Assembly (NCBI GenBank): GCA_021323755.1
Contig: JAJPKJ010000048.1
Coordinates: 33,542 to 97,541, forward strand
Origin: Chitinophagales bacterium
Lineage (GTDB): Bacteria > Bacteroidota > Bacteroidia > Chitinophagales > Chitinophagaceae
Direction of reading: 5' to 3'
Length of the DNA stretch: 64,000 bases
The translations under genes were made by a program, and so were the position numbers. The notes below the pieces were generated by a model. That model ran no database searches. It was given only the letters and a program-made list of their open reading frames with translations, and had not been told where the DNA came from. Below, in pieces: positions 16,534 to 25,604 of the stretch (position 1 is its first letter; each line of letters opens with the position of its first letter).

Positions 16534-17409
16534 ATGAAACTTTTTCGTTTTGGCGAACTTTATAAAGAAAAACCAGGAGTCATCATTGATGATGTAATGT
16601 ATGACGCCTCTGCATTTGGAGAAGATTATAACGAACATTTCTTTGAAACCGAAGGAATATCAAGATTGTATGAGTTTATTAAGAAAAATAATTCTTCGCT
16701 TGTTGAGATACAGGCCGGTGTTAGATTGGGAAGTGCCGTCGCGCGACCATCAAAAATTGTTTGTATTGGTCTGAATTATGCACAACATGCTGCTGAAACT
16801 GGTGCATCATTGCCCGCGGAGCCGGTAGTTTTTTTTAAATCTACAACGGCTTTGTGCGGGCCGAATGATGATATAATCATTCCTAAAAATTCTGAGAAAA
16901 CAGATTGGGAGGTAGAACTTGCTGTGGTTATGGGGAAAAAGACTTCTTACATCAGCGAAGAAAAAGCAAACGATCATATTGCGGGGTATGTCTTGCATAA
17001 TGATTATTCCGAAAGAGAATTTCAAATTGAAAGAAACGGCCAATGGGTAAAAGGAAAAAGCTGCGATACGTTTGCTCCGCTTGGACCTTTTTTGGCTACA
17101 AAAGATGAAATAAAAGATGCGCAGAATTTACATTTATGGTTGAATGTGAATGGAGAAAAACTGCAACACTCCAACACAAGCGATATGGTTTTTCGAATTC
17201 CTTTTTTGATTCATTATCTCTCGCAATTCATGACTTTACTTCCCGGGGATGTGATTTCAACGGGCACACCATTCGGCGTTGGGCTTGGCTTTAAGCCACC
17301 GCGTTATTTGAAACCAGGTGATATTATCGAATTAGGTATTGAAGGTTTGGGAACACAAAAACAAAAAACAATTTCATATGAAGAGGCATTGCGGAAAGGA
17401 TTTTATTAG
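16534..17409 (+). CDS. FAH-family hydrolase, probable 2,4-diketo-3-deoxy-L-fuconate hydrolase
   Basis: A 291-residue fumarylacetoacetate-hydrolase-fold enzyme. The C-terminal catalytic domain (about 70-285) has IGLNYAQHAAE, the metal ligands Glu126 and Glu128 (DWEVELAVVMG) and Asp157 (HNDYSERE), and the STGTPFGVG loop. Family members cleave C-C bonds of acylpyruvates; in fucose and rhamnose oxidative pathways this homologue splits the 2,4-diketo-3-deoxy sugar acid into pyruvate and L-lactate. The context (FucP, two SDRs, UxaA-type dehydratase) supports that assignment. Confidence 0.82.
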   Translation: MKLFRFGELYKEKPGVIIDDVMYDASAFGEDYNEHFFETEGISRLYEFIKKNNSSLVEIQAGVRLGSAVARPSKIVCIGLNYAQHAAETGASLPAEPVVFFKSTTALCGPNDDIIIPKNSEKTDWEVELAVVMGKKTSYISEEKANDHIAGYVLHNDYSEREFQIERNGQWVKGKSCDTFAPLGPFLATKDEIKDAQNLHLWLNVNGEKLQHSNTSDMVFRIPFLIHYLSQFMTLLPGDVISTGTPFGVGLGFKPPRYLKPGDIIELGIEGLGTQKQKTISYEEALRKGFY

Positions 17410-17488
17410 TTGGAAATGGAGAAATGACGGTAAAATGTGGCTCAATTTAAACTGTTAGTACATCGTAAAAATAAAATCGTACATCAAA

Positions 17489-18271
17489 ATGGATTTGCAA
17501 TTAAAAGATAAAGTGATTATTGTAACCGGCGGCGCGAAGGGAATTGGTGAAGGTATTGTAAAACTGCTCGCTGCTGAAGGTGCAATTCCGGTTATTGTTG
17601 GCAGAAATCGCGAAGACAATCTCAAAGTTTTGCATGAGCTGCAAGCCAATGGCAGGAATGCTTTTCAGGTTGTTGCCGAATTAACGCAACCCAACGAATG
17701 TGAGCATGCAGTAAAAAAAACCATTGAACATTTTGGAAAGATTGACGGATTGGTGAATAATGCCGGTGTTAATGATGGAGTAAATCTTGAACATGGAAAT
17801 TATGAATTATTCGTTGAATCGCTTCATAAGAATCTTATTCATTATTATTTGATGGCGCATTTTGCTTTGCCTGAATTAAAGAAATCGAAAGGTGCAATAG
17901 TGAATATTAGTTCGAAAACTGCCGAGACAGGACAAGGAGGAACATCGGCTTACGCTGCTGCAAATGGAGGCCGTAATGCGCTTACACGAGAATGGGCTGT
18001 AGAATTGTTGAAATATGAAATTCGCGTGAATGCAATTGTTGTTGCGGAATGCTGGACGCCGTTGTATGAGAGTTGGATAAAGACATTACCAAACCCAGCA
18101 GAAAAATTGAAAGATATAGTTTCAAAGATTCCATTGGAAAAAAGAATGACTACAGCTGAAGAAATTGCAAACGCAGTTGCATTTTTATTATCGCCAAAAT
18201 CGAGTCACACAACCGGACAGTTAATTCATGTTGATGGAGGTTACGTTCACCTGGACAGAGCGATCGGCTAA
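17489..18271 (+). CDS. SDR dehydrogenase, probable L-fucose dehydrogenase (FucX-like)
   Basis: A 260-residue SDR with TGGAKGIG (13-20), NNAG (90-93) and Ser141/Ser142. The whole pattern, including NDGVNLEHGNYE and VAECWTPLY, resembles the Campylobacter-type L-fucose dehydrogenase FucX as I recall it. The catalytic tetrad is unusual: the motif reads YAAAN, so Asn159 replaces the lysine of YxxxK. The codon is an unambiguous AAT. It would oxidise L-fucose to the lactone as the first catabolic step. If the Asn is family-wide, the enzyme has a modified proton relay; if not, it could be inactive. Confidence 0.75.
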   Translation: MDLQLKDKVIIVTGGAKGIGEGIVKLLAAEGAIPVIVGRNREDNLKVLHELQANGRNAFQVVAELTQPNECEHAVKKTIEHFGKIDGLVNNAGVNDGVNLEHGNYELFVESLHKNLIHYYLMAHFALPELKKSKGAIVNISSKTAETGQGGTSAYAAANGGRNALTREWAVELLKYEIRVNAIVVAECWTPLYESWIKTLPNPAEKLKDIVSKIPLEKRMTTAEEIANAVAFLLSPKSSHTTGQLIHVDGGYVHLDRAIG

Positions 18272-18334
18272 ACGGGAATTATGAGGTACATGGTAAGAGG
18301 TACGAATTCTTATGCAATTTTAAATTTTTTAACG

Positions 18335-18961
18335 ATGAAAGACCTAATGATTTTTCTTAAGAGCTTGATGCTTTTTTTTATTCTATTTATTGCCGTAGAA
18401 AGTATTTCGTCCGCTAAAAAAAATGTAAAAGAAAGTTCACCAAAGAAATCTGTTACTGATATTTCTTTGGCGAATGCTGTGGAAAGACAACTTAATGGCA
18501 TTGAAAGGAATATTATCAATACGGCGGAACAAATGCCGGATGACAGGTTTTATTTTACTCCTGAAAGTCTGAACCTGAAAGGAAGTGAATTTAAAGGTGT
18601 TCGCACTTTTGCAGGACAAATAAAGCATCTTGCTGCAGATAATATTTTTATCTGGAGCGCGGTTACTGGCGATACGGTAAGAGCTGATATGACGGATGTG
18701 AACGGACCGGCTAGTATAAAAACAAAAGCAGACATCATTAAATATTTAAAAGAATCATTTGCGTTGGGTCATAAAGCAATTGCGACACTAACAGAAAAAA
18801 ATGCGATGGAAATGATTTCTTTTCGCGGAAGAGACTTACCGCGACTCGATCTGGTATTTTATGCGCTCACTCACGCCAATGAACATTACGGGCAAATGGC
18901 TGTTTATATAAGAATGTGTGGAATAATCCCATTTGCAAGTTTGCCACCAAATAATAATTAA
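18335..18961 (+). CDS. Exported DinB-fold protein
   Basis: A 208-residue protein starting at ATG 18335, where a hydrophobic signal (MIFLKSLMLFFILFIAVES) begins. The mature part is a DinB/YfiT-like four-helix bundle; the metal-site histidines are recognisable as IKHLAADN and THANEHYGQMAVY. DinB proteins bind divalent metals, and some are thiol-dependent transferases; the reaction here is unknown. It sits within the fucose cluster between fucose dehydrogenase and the dehydratase, 24 bases from the latter, but has no known step in that pathway. Confidence 0.75.
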   Translation: MKDLMIFLKSLMLFFILFIAVESISSAKKNVKESSPKKSVTDISLANAVERQLNGIERNIINTAEQMPDDRFYFTPESLNLKGSEFKGVRTFAGQIKHLAADNIFIWSAVTGDTVRADMTDVNGPASIKTKADIIKYLKESFALGHKAIATLTEKNAMEMISFRGRDLPRLDLVFYALTHANEHYGQMAVYIRMCGIIPFASLPPNNN

Positions 18962-18985
18962 ATTCTTCTTTGAAAATTTTTTTTA

Positions 18986-20629
18986 ATGAAACACAGAGTT
19001 CTTCAAATTCATCCGAAAGATAATGTGCTTGTGGCATTAACGAATTTGAGCAAAGGCGAAATAATTCAATACCAGGATGTTTCTTATTTTTTGAAAGATA
19101 ATATTCCGGCGAAGCATAAATTTTTTATGCGCGACATGAAGGCAGGCGATGAAGTGATCATGTACGGAACGCTTGTTGGGAAACTGCAAAATGATCTTAC
19201 TACGGGTTCATTAATGACAACAGAAAATACAAAACATGCTGCCCAGGAGTATGGTTATCGTGATACACATTATCAATGGCACAAACCAGATGTCTCAAAA
19301 TTTAGTGGTCGCACATTTAACGGTTACCATCGAAGTGATGGAAGGGTTGGCACGGCGAATTATTGGATATTTTTGCCAACGGTCTTTTGCGAGAACAGAA
19401 ATCTTGATGTGATTCGCGAAGCGTTACAAAATGAATTAGGTTATTCTGTTACGGGAAAATATCGGCAGTATGCGCATTCATTAGTAGAAGCCTTTAAAGA
19501 TGGGAAAAATATAGATGATATTACTGTTGATCTTTCATTGTCAGAAAAAAGAAAAAACTTCCTTTTCAAAAATGTTGACGGAATAAAATTTCTAAATCAC
19601 CAGGGTGGATGCGGTGGCACAAGGCAAGACAGCGCCGCACTTGGCAGATTGCTTGTTGCCTATGCAGATCATCCAAATGTTGCCGGAGTTACCATTTTAA
19701 GTTTGGGTTGTCAGCATTTGCAGTTGCCGGAATTTATGGATGATCTGAAAAAGCGAAATCCGAAATTTGATAAACCATTATTGGTTTTTGAACAACAACA
19801 ATCACAAAGTGAAGAGCAACTGGTTGGTGATGCGATCAGAAAAACTTTTCTTCATTTAGTTGAAATCAATAAACAGGAAAGAAAGCCAGCTTCATTAAGC
19901 GAATTATGTATTGGCGTGAAATGTGGTGGCAGCGATGGTTTCAGTGGCATTTCTGCAAACCCGGCTGTAGGTTATTGTGCTGATCTTGTAGTGGCTTTGG
20001 GCGGTAAGATATTATTGGCGGAGTTTCCTGAATTGTGCGGAGTAGAACAAGAACTTGTTGACAGAAGTATAGATGAAACCACTGCAAAAAAATTCATTCA
20101 TCTCATGCGCAGTTATGATGAACTCGCACACAAAGTAGGATCAGGATTTTATATGAACCCTTCCCCCGGGAACATTAAAGACGGATTAATAACCGATGCG
20201 ATAAAATCTGCGGGCGCTGCAAAAAAAGGCGGCACATCTCCTGTAACTGATGTGCTGGATTATACCGAACCTGCCGTGAAACCGGGACTCAGCCTTGTCT
20301 GTACGCCCGGAAATGATGTGGAAGCTACAACCGGCAAGGCAGCATCCGGAGCAACGTTAATATTATTTACAACGGGGCTTGGTACACCGACCGGTAATCC
20401 GGTTTGTCCGGTTATCAAATTATCAACCAACTCTTCGCTTGCAAAAAGAATGGGCGATATAATTGACCTTGATACAGGCGCCATTATTGAAGGCGAAAAA
20501 ACAATTGAGCAAATGGGTGAAGAGATTTTGGAATATTGTATCAAAGCAGCGAGTGGGGAAATTATCCCGAAAGCAGTTTTATTGAACCAGGATGATTTCA
20601 TTCCATGGAAACGCGGCGTGAGTTTGTAA
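18986..20629 (+). CDS. UxaA-family sugar-acid dehydratase (probable L-fuconate dehydratase)
   Basis: A 547-residue protein with an N-terminal SAF domain (about 1-100) followed by the GD/altronate-dehydratase catalytic domains (about 110-540), e.g. HQGGCGGTRQDS and GVKCGGSDGFSGISANPAVG. The length is that of a full UxaA fused to its SAF module. UxaA-type enzymes dehydrate hexonates (altronate, galactarate). In Campylobacter jejuni a UxaA homologue belongs to the fucose locus with FucP and the SDR FucX; by analogy this one would convert L-fuconate to 2-keto-3-deoxy-L-fuconate. Altronate or a related acid is the alternative substrate. Confidence 0.85.
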   Translation: MKHRVLQIHPKDNVLVALTNLSKGEIIQYQDVSYFLKDNIPAKHKFFMRDMKAGDEVIMYGTLVGKLQNDLTTGSLMTTENTKHAAQEYGYRDTHYQWHKPDVSKFSGRTFNGYHRSDGRVGTANYWIFLPTVFCENRNLDVIREALQNELGYSVTGKYRQYAHSLVEAFKDGKNIDDITVDLSLSEKRKNFLFKNVDGIKFLNHQGGCGGTRQDSAALGRLLVAYADHPNVAGVTILSLGCQHLQLPEFMDDLKKRNPKFDKPLLVFEQQQSQSEEQLVGDAIRKTFLHLVEINKQERKPASLSELCIGVKCGGSDGFSGISANPAVGYCADLVVALGGKILLAEFPELCGVEQELVDRSIDETTAKKFIHLMRSYDELAHKVGSGFYMNPSPGNIKDGLITDAIKSAGAAKKGGTSPVTDVLDYTEPAVKPGLSLVCTPGNDVEATTGKAASGATLILFTTGLGTPTGNPVCPVIKLSTNSSLAKRMGDIIDLDTGAIIEGEKTIEQMGEEILEYCIKAASGEIIPKAVLLNQDDFIPWKRGVSL

Positions 20630-20668
20630 GTGTCGGCTCAAAATTTATCAAATTAAATTTCATCAGTA

Positions 20669-21685
20669 ATGCGCGCACTAGTCTGTGAATCGCCAGGATT
20701 CCTAGAATACAAAGAGATAAATGCGCCGGCATTAAAACCTGGTCATGCAATAATAAGAATAAAACGTATTGGCATATGCGGAACAGACCTCCATGCATAC
20801 GAAGGCACTCAACCTTATTTTAATTATCCGAGGATTTTAGGCCATGAATTATCCGGCGACCTGATTGAATCAGATAATGCCAATGGTCTTGTTCCCGGGG
20901 AAAAAGTTACCGTCATCCCTTATTTTAATTGCGGCATTTGTATTGCATGCAGAAATGGAAAACCCAACTGTTGTACTGGTCTAAAAGTCTGTGGCGTGCA
21001 TGTTGATGGCGGCATGGTTGATTATCTTGCTGTGCCATCTTATTCAATAATCCACAATAACGGATTAAATTATGATGAGTTGGCATTGATAGAACCATTG
21101 GCCATTGGGGCGCATGGCGTGCGACGAGCGGAAATCAAAAAAGATGAATTCGTGCTGATTATTGGTGCTGGGCCAATCGGGGTGGGGACGATGGAATTTG
21201 CCCGTATTGCGGGTGCGCAGGTGATTGCGATGGATATCAATGAATCAAGATTACAATTCTGTAAAAATAAATTGAACCTGGAGCATATTATTAATCCATC
21301 ACATGATAATATTGTTGAACGATTAATGGAAATTACAAAGAATGATATGCCAACAGTTGTGATAGATGCAACAGGAAATCGAAAAGCGATAAATAATGCA
21401 TTGTCTTATTTATCCCATGGCGGAAGATTTGTATTGATCGGATTACAAAAAGAAGAAATCATTTTCAGTCACCCGGAATTTCACAAACGCGAAACATCAT
21501 TGATGAGTAGCCGAAATGCAACGAGAAAAGATTTTGAATACGTTCTGGATTGCATGAAAAAAAAGCTCATTGATCCATCGACATATATTACGCACAGAGT
21601 AAAATTCGAAGAGGTAAAAAATGAAATTAAAAGCTGGCTCGATCCGGCTAACGGAGTGGTCAAAGCGCTAGTGGATATGGAGTAG
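20669..21685 (+). CDS. Zinc-dependent medium-chain alcohol dehydrogenase
   Basis: A 338-residue MDR enzyme. Catalytic zinc ligands are Cys37, His59 and Glu60; the structural-zinc lobe has four Cys in CGICIACRNGKPNCC; the Rossmann loop is GAGPIGVG. It is closest in appearance to sugar-acid 5-dehydrogenases (L-gulonate/L-galactonate dehydrogenase, LgoD type). In this cluster it could feed L-galactonate or a related acid into the pathway, or oxidise a fucose-derived alcohol. Substrate is not readable from sequence. It follows the UxaA gene by 39 bases. Confidence 0.82.
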   Translation: MRALVCESPGFLEYKEINAPALKPGHAIIRIKRIGICGTDLHAYEGTQPYFNYPRILGHELSGDLIESDNANGLVPGEKVTVIPYFNCGICIACRNGKPNCCTGLKVCGVHVDGGMVDYLAVPSYSIIHNNGLNYDELALIEPLAIGAHGVRRAEIKKDEFVLIIGAGPIGVGTMEFARIAGAQVIAMDINESRLQFCKNKLNLEHIINPSHDNIVERLMEITKNDMPTVVIDATGNRKAINNALSYLSHGGRFVLIGLQKEEIIFSHPEFHKRETSLMSSRNATRKDFEYVLDCMKKKLIDPSTYITHRVKFEEVKNEIKSWLDPANGVVKALVDME

Positions 21686-21715
21686 GAAATAGGTATCCTT
21701 AACAAAAAAAATAAT

Positions 21716-22219
21716 ATGATAACACAAACACAAAATTCAACGCCATCTCAAAAGGAAATTTTTATTAAGATGGTCCTGTCCGCATGGGAAACGCAAAATA
21801 GTCGTCTTGATAAATTACTTTCAAAATTGTCTGATGAACAACTGGTTGCGGAAGTAACGCCCGGGCGAAATAGCGGCGTTTACCTTTTAGGGCATCTAGT
21901 TGCCATTAACGATGCAATGATCCCTTTGCTTGGTTTTGGTGATAGATTATACCCTCAGTTGGAGAATATTTTTATTTCCAATCCGGACAAATCAGTATTT
22001 GAAAAACCTGCAATTGCTGATTTAAAGAAATATTGGGTTGAAGTAAATGCAGAACTTAGCCGGCACATCAGTATTATGCACCCAGACGAATGGTTCACCC
22101 GGCATAATTCAGTAAGCGACGAAGATTTTGCCAAAGAGCCACACCGAAATAAATTGAATATCCTTATTAATCGGGCAAATCATCAGAGCTATCATTTAGG
22201 GCAACTCGCTTTTCTATAA
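21716..22219 (+). CDS. DinB-family protein (cytoplasmic)
   Basis: A 167-residue DinB-like bundle with GHLVAINDAM and a C-terminal NHQSYHLGQLAFL, giving the three-His metal site of the family. Unlike the DinB-like protein at 18335 it has no signal peptide. It starts 30 bases after the alcohol dehydrogenase and appears to be the last gene of the fucose run. Function unknown; perhaps thiol-dependent detoxification of a reactive intermediate. Confidence 0.8.
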   Translation: MITQTQNSTPSQKEIFIKMVLSAWETQNSRLDKLLSKLSDEQLVAEVTPGRNSGVYLLGHLVAINDAMIPLLGFGDRLYPQLENIFISNPDKSVFEKPAIADLKKYWVEVNAELSRHISIMHPDEWFTRHNSVSDEDFAKEPHRNKLNILINRANHQSYHLGQLAFL

Positions 22220-22265
22220 TATTTTTCTATTAAATAAATGGCAATAATTAACGGGCTATTAAATG

Positions 22266-22290
22266 AAAAAACCACGCCGAAGCGTGGTTT
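22266..22290 (-). terminator. Terminator of tRNA-Glu
   Basis: A nine-bp stem AAACCACGC/GCGTGGTTT with a UUCG-type loop (TTCG on the minus strand) and a minus-strand T run, starting two bases after the tRNA 3' end. Confidence 0.88.
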
Positions 22291-22292
22291 TG

Positions 22293-22364
22293 TACCGCGT
22301 AGGGGAATCGAACCCCTCATTCGTCCGTGAAAGGGACGCGTCTTAACCGATTGACCAACGCGGC
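22293..22364 (-). tRNA. tRNA-Glu (TTC)
   Basis: The cloverleaf on the minus strand has acceptor GCCGCGT/ACGCGGT, anticodon loop CTTTCAC (anticodon TTC) and a normal T loop TTCGATT. CCA is not encoded. It is flanked by its own terminator and is transcribed opposite to gapA. Confidence 0.93.
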
Positions 22365-22469
22365 GTTTTGCGCAGTTGCCTTGGCGTTTTTTTCGCGAAA
22401 GGAGTGCAAAGATATAGGCACAGCTAAAATTTGCCAAAAGTTTCTCATAGTTATCCCCCAATAGTTGCA

Positions 22470-22483
22470 GGTAACTGGTTACC
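22470..22483. repeat. Palindrome and A/T word repeats upstream of gapA
   Basis: GGTAACTGGTTACC has perfect 6-bp arms around TG. It is followed by near-repeats of TTCTAAATTCT up to about 22520. It lies 80 bases before gapA; it may be an operator or another copy of the quasi-repeat family. Confidence 0.4.
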
Positions 22484-22525
22484 ATTCAATTCTAAATTCT
22501 CAATCCTAACTTCTAAATTCTTTCT

Positions 22526-22533
22526 TAACTTCG
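22526..22533 (+). promoter_or_regulatory. Probable -7 element of gapA
   Basis: TAACTTCG followed by CGTCC resembles the TACCTTTGCGTCC box of tRNA-fMet. No TTTG -33 box is visible. Confidence 0.35.
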
Positions 22534-22565
22534 CGTCCTTAATTTAAAATCAAATTTGTTAAACT

Positions 22566-23579
22566 ATGAGCACAGTTAAAGTTGCAATTAATGGTTTCGG
22601 ACGAATTGGCCGTTTGGTTTACCGCCAGATCTATAAAATGGATGGCATTGATGTGGTTGCTATTAATGATTTAACGAGCCCTAAAATGCTAGCGCATCTA
22701 TTAAAGTACGACAGCGCACACGGACGTTTTGATGCTGAAGTAAAATCTACAGAAAATTCAATTCTTGTTAATGGGGAAGAAATAAAGATATACGCTCAAA
22801 AAAATCCTGCAGAAATTCCCTGGAAACAACATGATGTCGATGTTGTTTTGGAATGCACTGGCTTTTTTACCGATAAAGCAAAGGCAGAATTGCATTTAGC
22901 TGCTGGCGCAAAACGCGTGGTTATATCTGCTCCGGCTACAGGTGAAATGAAAACAATCGTTTTCAACGTTAATCACCTCACGCTTGATGGTAGCGAAACA
23001 GTTATCAGTTGCGCTTCCTGCACAACAAATTGTCTTGCACCAATGGCGGACACCCTCGATAAGGTTTTCGGGATTGAAATGGGATTAATGACTACCGTTC
23101 ATGCATATACAAACGATCAAAACACCCAGGACGCTCCTCATCCAAAAGGTGATCTAAGAAGAGCGCGCGCAGCTGCACAGAATATTGTTCCGAACAGTAC
23201 CGGTGCTGCAAAAGCCATCGGTCTAGTTCTTCCAGGTTTAAAAGGGAAATTAGATGGAACTGCCCAGCGTGTTCCAACATTAACGGGTTCGCTTACAGAA
23301 CTTACAACCATCTTAAAGAAAAAAGTAACTGTTGAAGAAGTGAATGGCGCGATGAAGGCCGCAGCCAACGAAAGTTTCGGCTACACAGAAGATGAAATCG
23401 TGAGCAGCGATATTATAGGAATGAACTATGGTTCTTTATTTGATAGCACACAAACAAAAGTATTGACCATCGGCGATAAACAATTGGTTAAAACAGTTAG
23501 CTGGTACGATAATGAAATGAGTTATGTAAGCCAATTGGTGCGTAGCGTAATCTATTTTGCAAAGCTGATAAGCAAATAA
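22566..23579 (+). CDS. gapA: Glyceraldehyde-3-phosphate dehydrogenase, type I
   Basis: A 337-residue enzyme with the NAD-binding INGFGRIGR at the N-terminus, the active-site [12 protein letters not shown] (catalytic Cys near 155), the HAYTNDQ and WYDNEMSY motifs. It oxidises GAP to 1,3-bisphosphoglycerate. The length and all catalytic motifs are normal. pgk follows on the same strand after 131 bases, so consecutive glycolytic steps are paired, with a hairpin between. Confidence 0.97.
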   Translation: MSTVKVAINGFGRIGRLVYRQIYKMDGIDVVAINDLTSPKMLAHLLKYDSAHGRFDAEVKSTENSILVNGEEIKIYAQKNPAEIPWKQHDVDVVLECTGFFTDKAKAELHLAAGAKRVVISAPATGEMKTIVFNVNHLTLDGSETVISCASCTTNCLAPMADTLDKVFGIEMGLMTTVHAYTNDQNTQDAPHPKGDLRRARAAAQNIVPNSTGAAKAIGLVLPGLKGKLDGTAQRVPTLTGSLTELTTILKKKVTVEEVNGAMKAAANESFGYTEDEIVSSDIIGMNYGSLFDSTQTKVLTIGDKQLVKTVSWYDNEMSYVSQLVRSVIYFAKLISK

Positions 23580-23649
23580 GAAATTGCCGTAAAGCATCGT
23601 TGGTTCGCACCCTTATACAGCACATCATTATTGTACGAAGTAAAAAATC

Positions 23650-23698
23650 AAAAGTAAAAATTAAAAAAACAGGTCTTAGCTTTTTAATTTTTACTTTT
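23650..23698. repeat. 18-bp perfect A/T hairpin between gapA and pgk
   Basis: AAAAGTAAAAATTAAAAA and its exact reverse complement flank a 13-base loop (AACAGGTCTTAGC). The downstream arm ends in a T-rich tract. It could attenuate read-through from gapA to pgk or stabilise the gapA mRNA end, but lacks a GC-rich stem. Confidence 0.65.
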
Positions 23699-23710
23699 TA
23701 ATTCACCAAC

Positions 23711-24904
23711 ATGAGCAAATTCGCTGATTATAATTTTTCTGGACAAAAAGCACTAGTGCGCGTTGATTATAACGTTCCACTAAATGATAAATTCGAAATT
23801 ACAGACGACACCAGGATGCGCGCAACTGTTCCCACCATCAAAAAGATCCTTAATGATGGGGGGAGTGCTATTTTAATGTCTCATCTTGGTCGGCCAAAAG
23901 GCGGACCGGAAGATAAGTTTTCATTAAAGCATTTGATAAAGCATTTAAGCGAATTATTAGGTTCGCCGGTTCTATTTGCCAATGATTGCATTGGAGAGCA
24001 GGCACATCTTACAGCAAATATGCTCCGACCAGGCGAAGTTTTATTATTAGAGAATTTGCGTTTTTATAAAGAAGAAGAAAAAGGTGACGTTGCCTTCGCG
24101 AAGAAATTATCAACGCTTGGTGATGTTTATGTAAATGATGCATTCGGAACTGCGCATCGCGCGCATGCTTCAACGGCAGTAATCGCTCAATTTTTTCCGC
24201 CCGATAAAAGAATGTTTGGATTATTAATGGAAAGCGAAGTCAGCAGTGCTGAAAAAGTTTTGCATCAATCACAAAGACCATTTGTAGCGATCATTGGCGG
24301 AGCAAAGGTGTCGGACAAAATATTAATCATTGAAAATTTGCTTGATCGTGCAACAGATATTATTATCGGCGGTGGTATGGCCTATACATTTATGAAAGCA
24401 ATGGGCGGAAAGATAGGCAATTCATTATGTGAAGAAGATAGATTGGGAACTGCTAATGAATTATTGAAAAAGGCAGCAGAAAAAAATGTATCCATTCACC
24501 TGCCATCGGATTCCGTAATTGCAGATAAGTTTGATGCTAATGCAAATGATTCAACAGCGCCAAGCAATAATATTCCTGACGGATGGATGGGATTGGACAT
24601 TGGTGAAAATGCCTGCGAGCAATTCAGTAATGTCATTAGAAATTCAAAAACCATATTATGGAATGGACCAATGGGCGTCTTCGAAATGCAAAAATTTCAA
24701 CACGGAACAAAAGCCATTGCCATGGCCATTGCTGCATCCACGCAAAATGGGGCCTACTCATTAGTAGGGGGTGGCGATAGTGTTGCCGCAGTTAATCAAT
24801 TTGGATTCGCCGATAAAGTGAGTTATGTTTCCACCGGCGGCGGCGCCATGCTGGAATATTTTGAAGGAAAAGAATTGCCTGGCATTGCTGCGATCAAAGG
24901 CTAA
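23711..24904 (+). CDS. pgk: Phosphoglycerate kinase
   Basis: A 397-residue monomeric kinase: N-terminal [10 protein letters not shown] and SHLGRPKG, substrate loop LLLENLRFY, hinge [14 protein letters not shown] and C-terminal nucleotide loop GGGDSVAAV. It transfers phosphate from 1,3-bisphosphoglycerate to ADP. Length is typical. It is followed by a secreted cupin-like gene nine bases later. Confidence 0.97.
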   Translation: MSKFADYNFSGQKALVRVDYNVPLNDKFEITDDTRMRATVPTIKKILNDGGSAILMSHLGRPKGGPEDKFSLKHLIKHLSELLGSPVLFANDCIGEQAHLTANMLRPGEVLLLENLRFYKEEEKGDVAFAKKLSTLGDVYVNDAFGTAHRAHASTAVIAQFFPPDKRMFGLLMESEVSSAEKVLHQSQRPFVAIIGGAKVSDKILIIENLLDRATDIIIGGGMAYTFMKAMGGKIGNSLCEEDRLGTANELLKKAAEKNVSIHLPSDSVIADKFDANANDSTAPSNNIPDGWMGLDIGENACEQFSNVIRNSKTILWNGPMGVFEMQKFQHGTKAIAMAIAASTQNGAYSLVGGGDSVAAVNQFGFADKVSYVSTGGGAMLEYFEGKELPGIAAIKG

Positions 24905-24913
24905 ATTTTTTTT

Positions 24914-25588
24914 ATGAAATATTATAAATCGGCTCCCGCCTGTTTGATTTTTTTCTTTTTGGTTCTTATTAATCATATTTCTGCACAGGTACCGGTTAGG
25001 TTTGAACCTCATCATCGGGTAGTCTTGGAGAATGAATACGTCAGATTGATTGATGTTCATATTCTTCCACATGATACAACAAAGACGCATATCCACGCTG
25101 AGGCTTCGGTTATTGTTTTTCTCAGTAACGCAAAGATCGGAACACAAATAGTAGGTGACAGCCCCGTGATTGCTGACGTAAAGCCTGCACAAATAGGTTA
25201 TGCTGAATATGATGAGAAACCAATTACACATAAAGTTTGGAATCAGGGCGATTCACTATTTCATGTAATGGATATTGAACTGCTGAAAAAAAATCCTTCG
25301 AATGATAGTTGTGCCGTTTTATCGGAGAACGGCTTTGAATTAAAACGAACCCAAAAATTAGTTCGTGTTTATAATCTGCACCTCGTTCCTGGTAAAAAAT
25401 ACCAGATCGGAAAATCAAGCTGCGCACACCTTTTGATTAATGTGTCCGGATACAGCAATGCGTTTTCTTCAAACGTAATCCATTCTTTAGCACCCGAAAC
25501 TTTTATTTTTTTTCCACCACAGCGTATTGTCGAGATCACCGACAATACAAAAGACAATGCAGAATGTGTACTGCTAGAATTCAAATAG
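24914..25588 (+). CDS. Secreted cupin-fold protein, function unknown
   Basis: A 224-residue protein with a signal peptide (ending HISAQ). The mature chain looks like two cupin-like halves; the first has THIHAEASVIVFLSN with two His in metal-ligand spacing. No catalytic family is recognised. It is nine bases after pgk and likely co-transcribed, but periplasmic location makes a glycolytic role unlikely. It converges on the M1 peptidase gene. Confidence 0.7.
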   Translation: MKYYKSAPACLIFFFLVLINHISAQVPVRFEPHHRVVLENEYVRLIDVHILPHDTTKTHIHAEASVIVFLSNAKIGTQIVGDSPVIADVKPAQIGYAEYDEKPITHKVWNQGDSLFHVMDIELLKKNPSNDSCAVLSENGFELKRTQKLVRVYNLHLVPGKKYQIGKSSCAHLLINVSGYSNAFSSNVIHSLAPETFIFFPPQRIVEITDNTKDNAECVLLEFK

Positions 25589-25604
25589 TTAGGTTTCTCA
25601 TTTT

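Noticed and set aside
23581..23640. Possible small RNA or attenuator after gapA
   Set aside because: No conserved structure or promoter was found besides the adjacent A/T hairpin.
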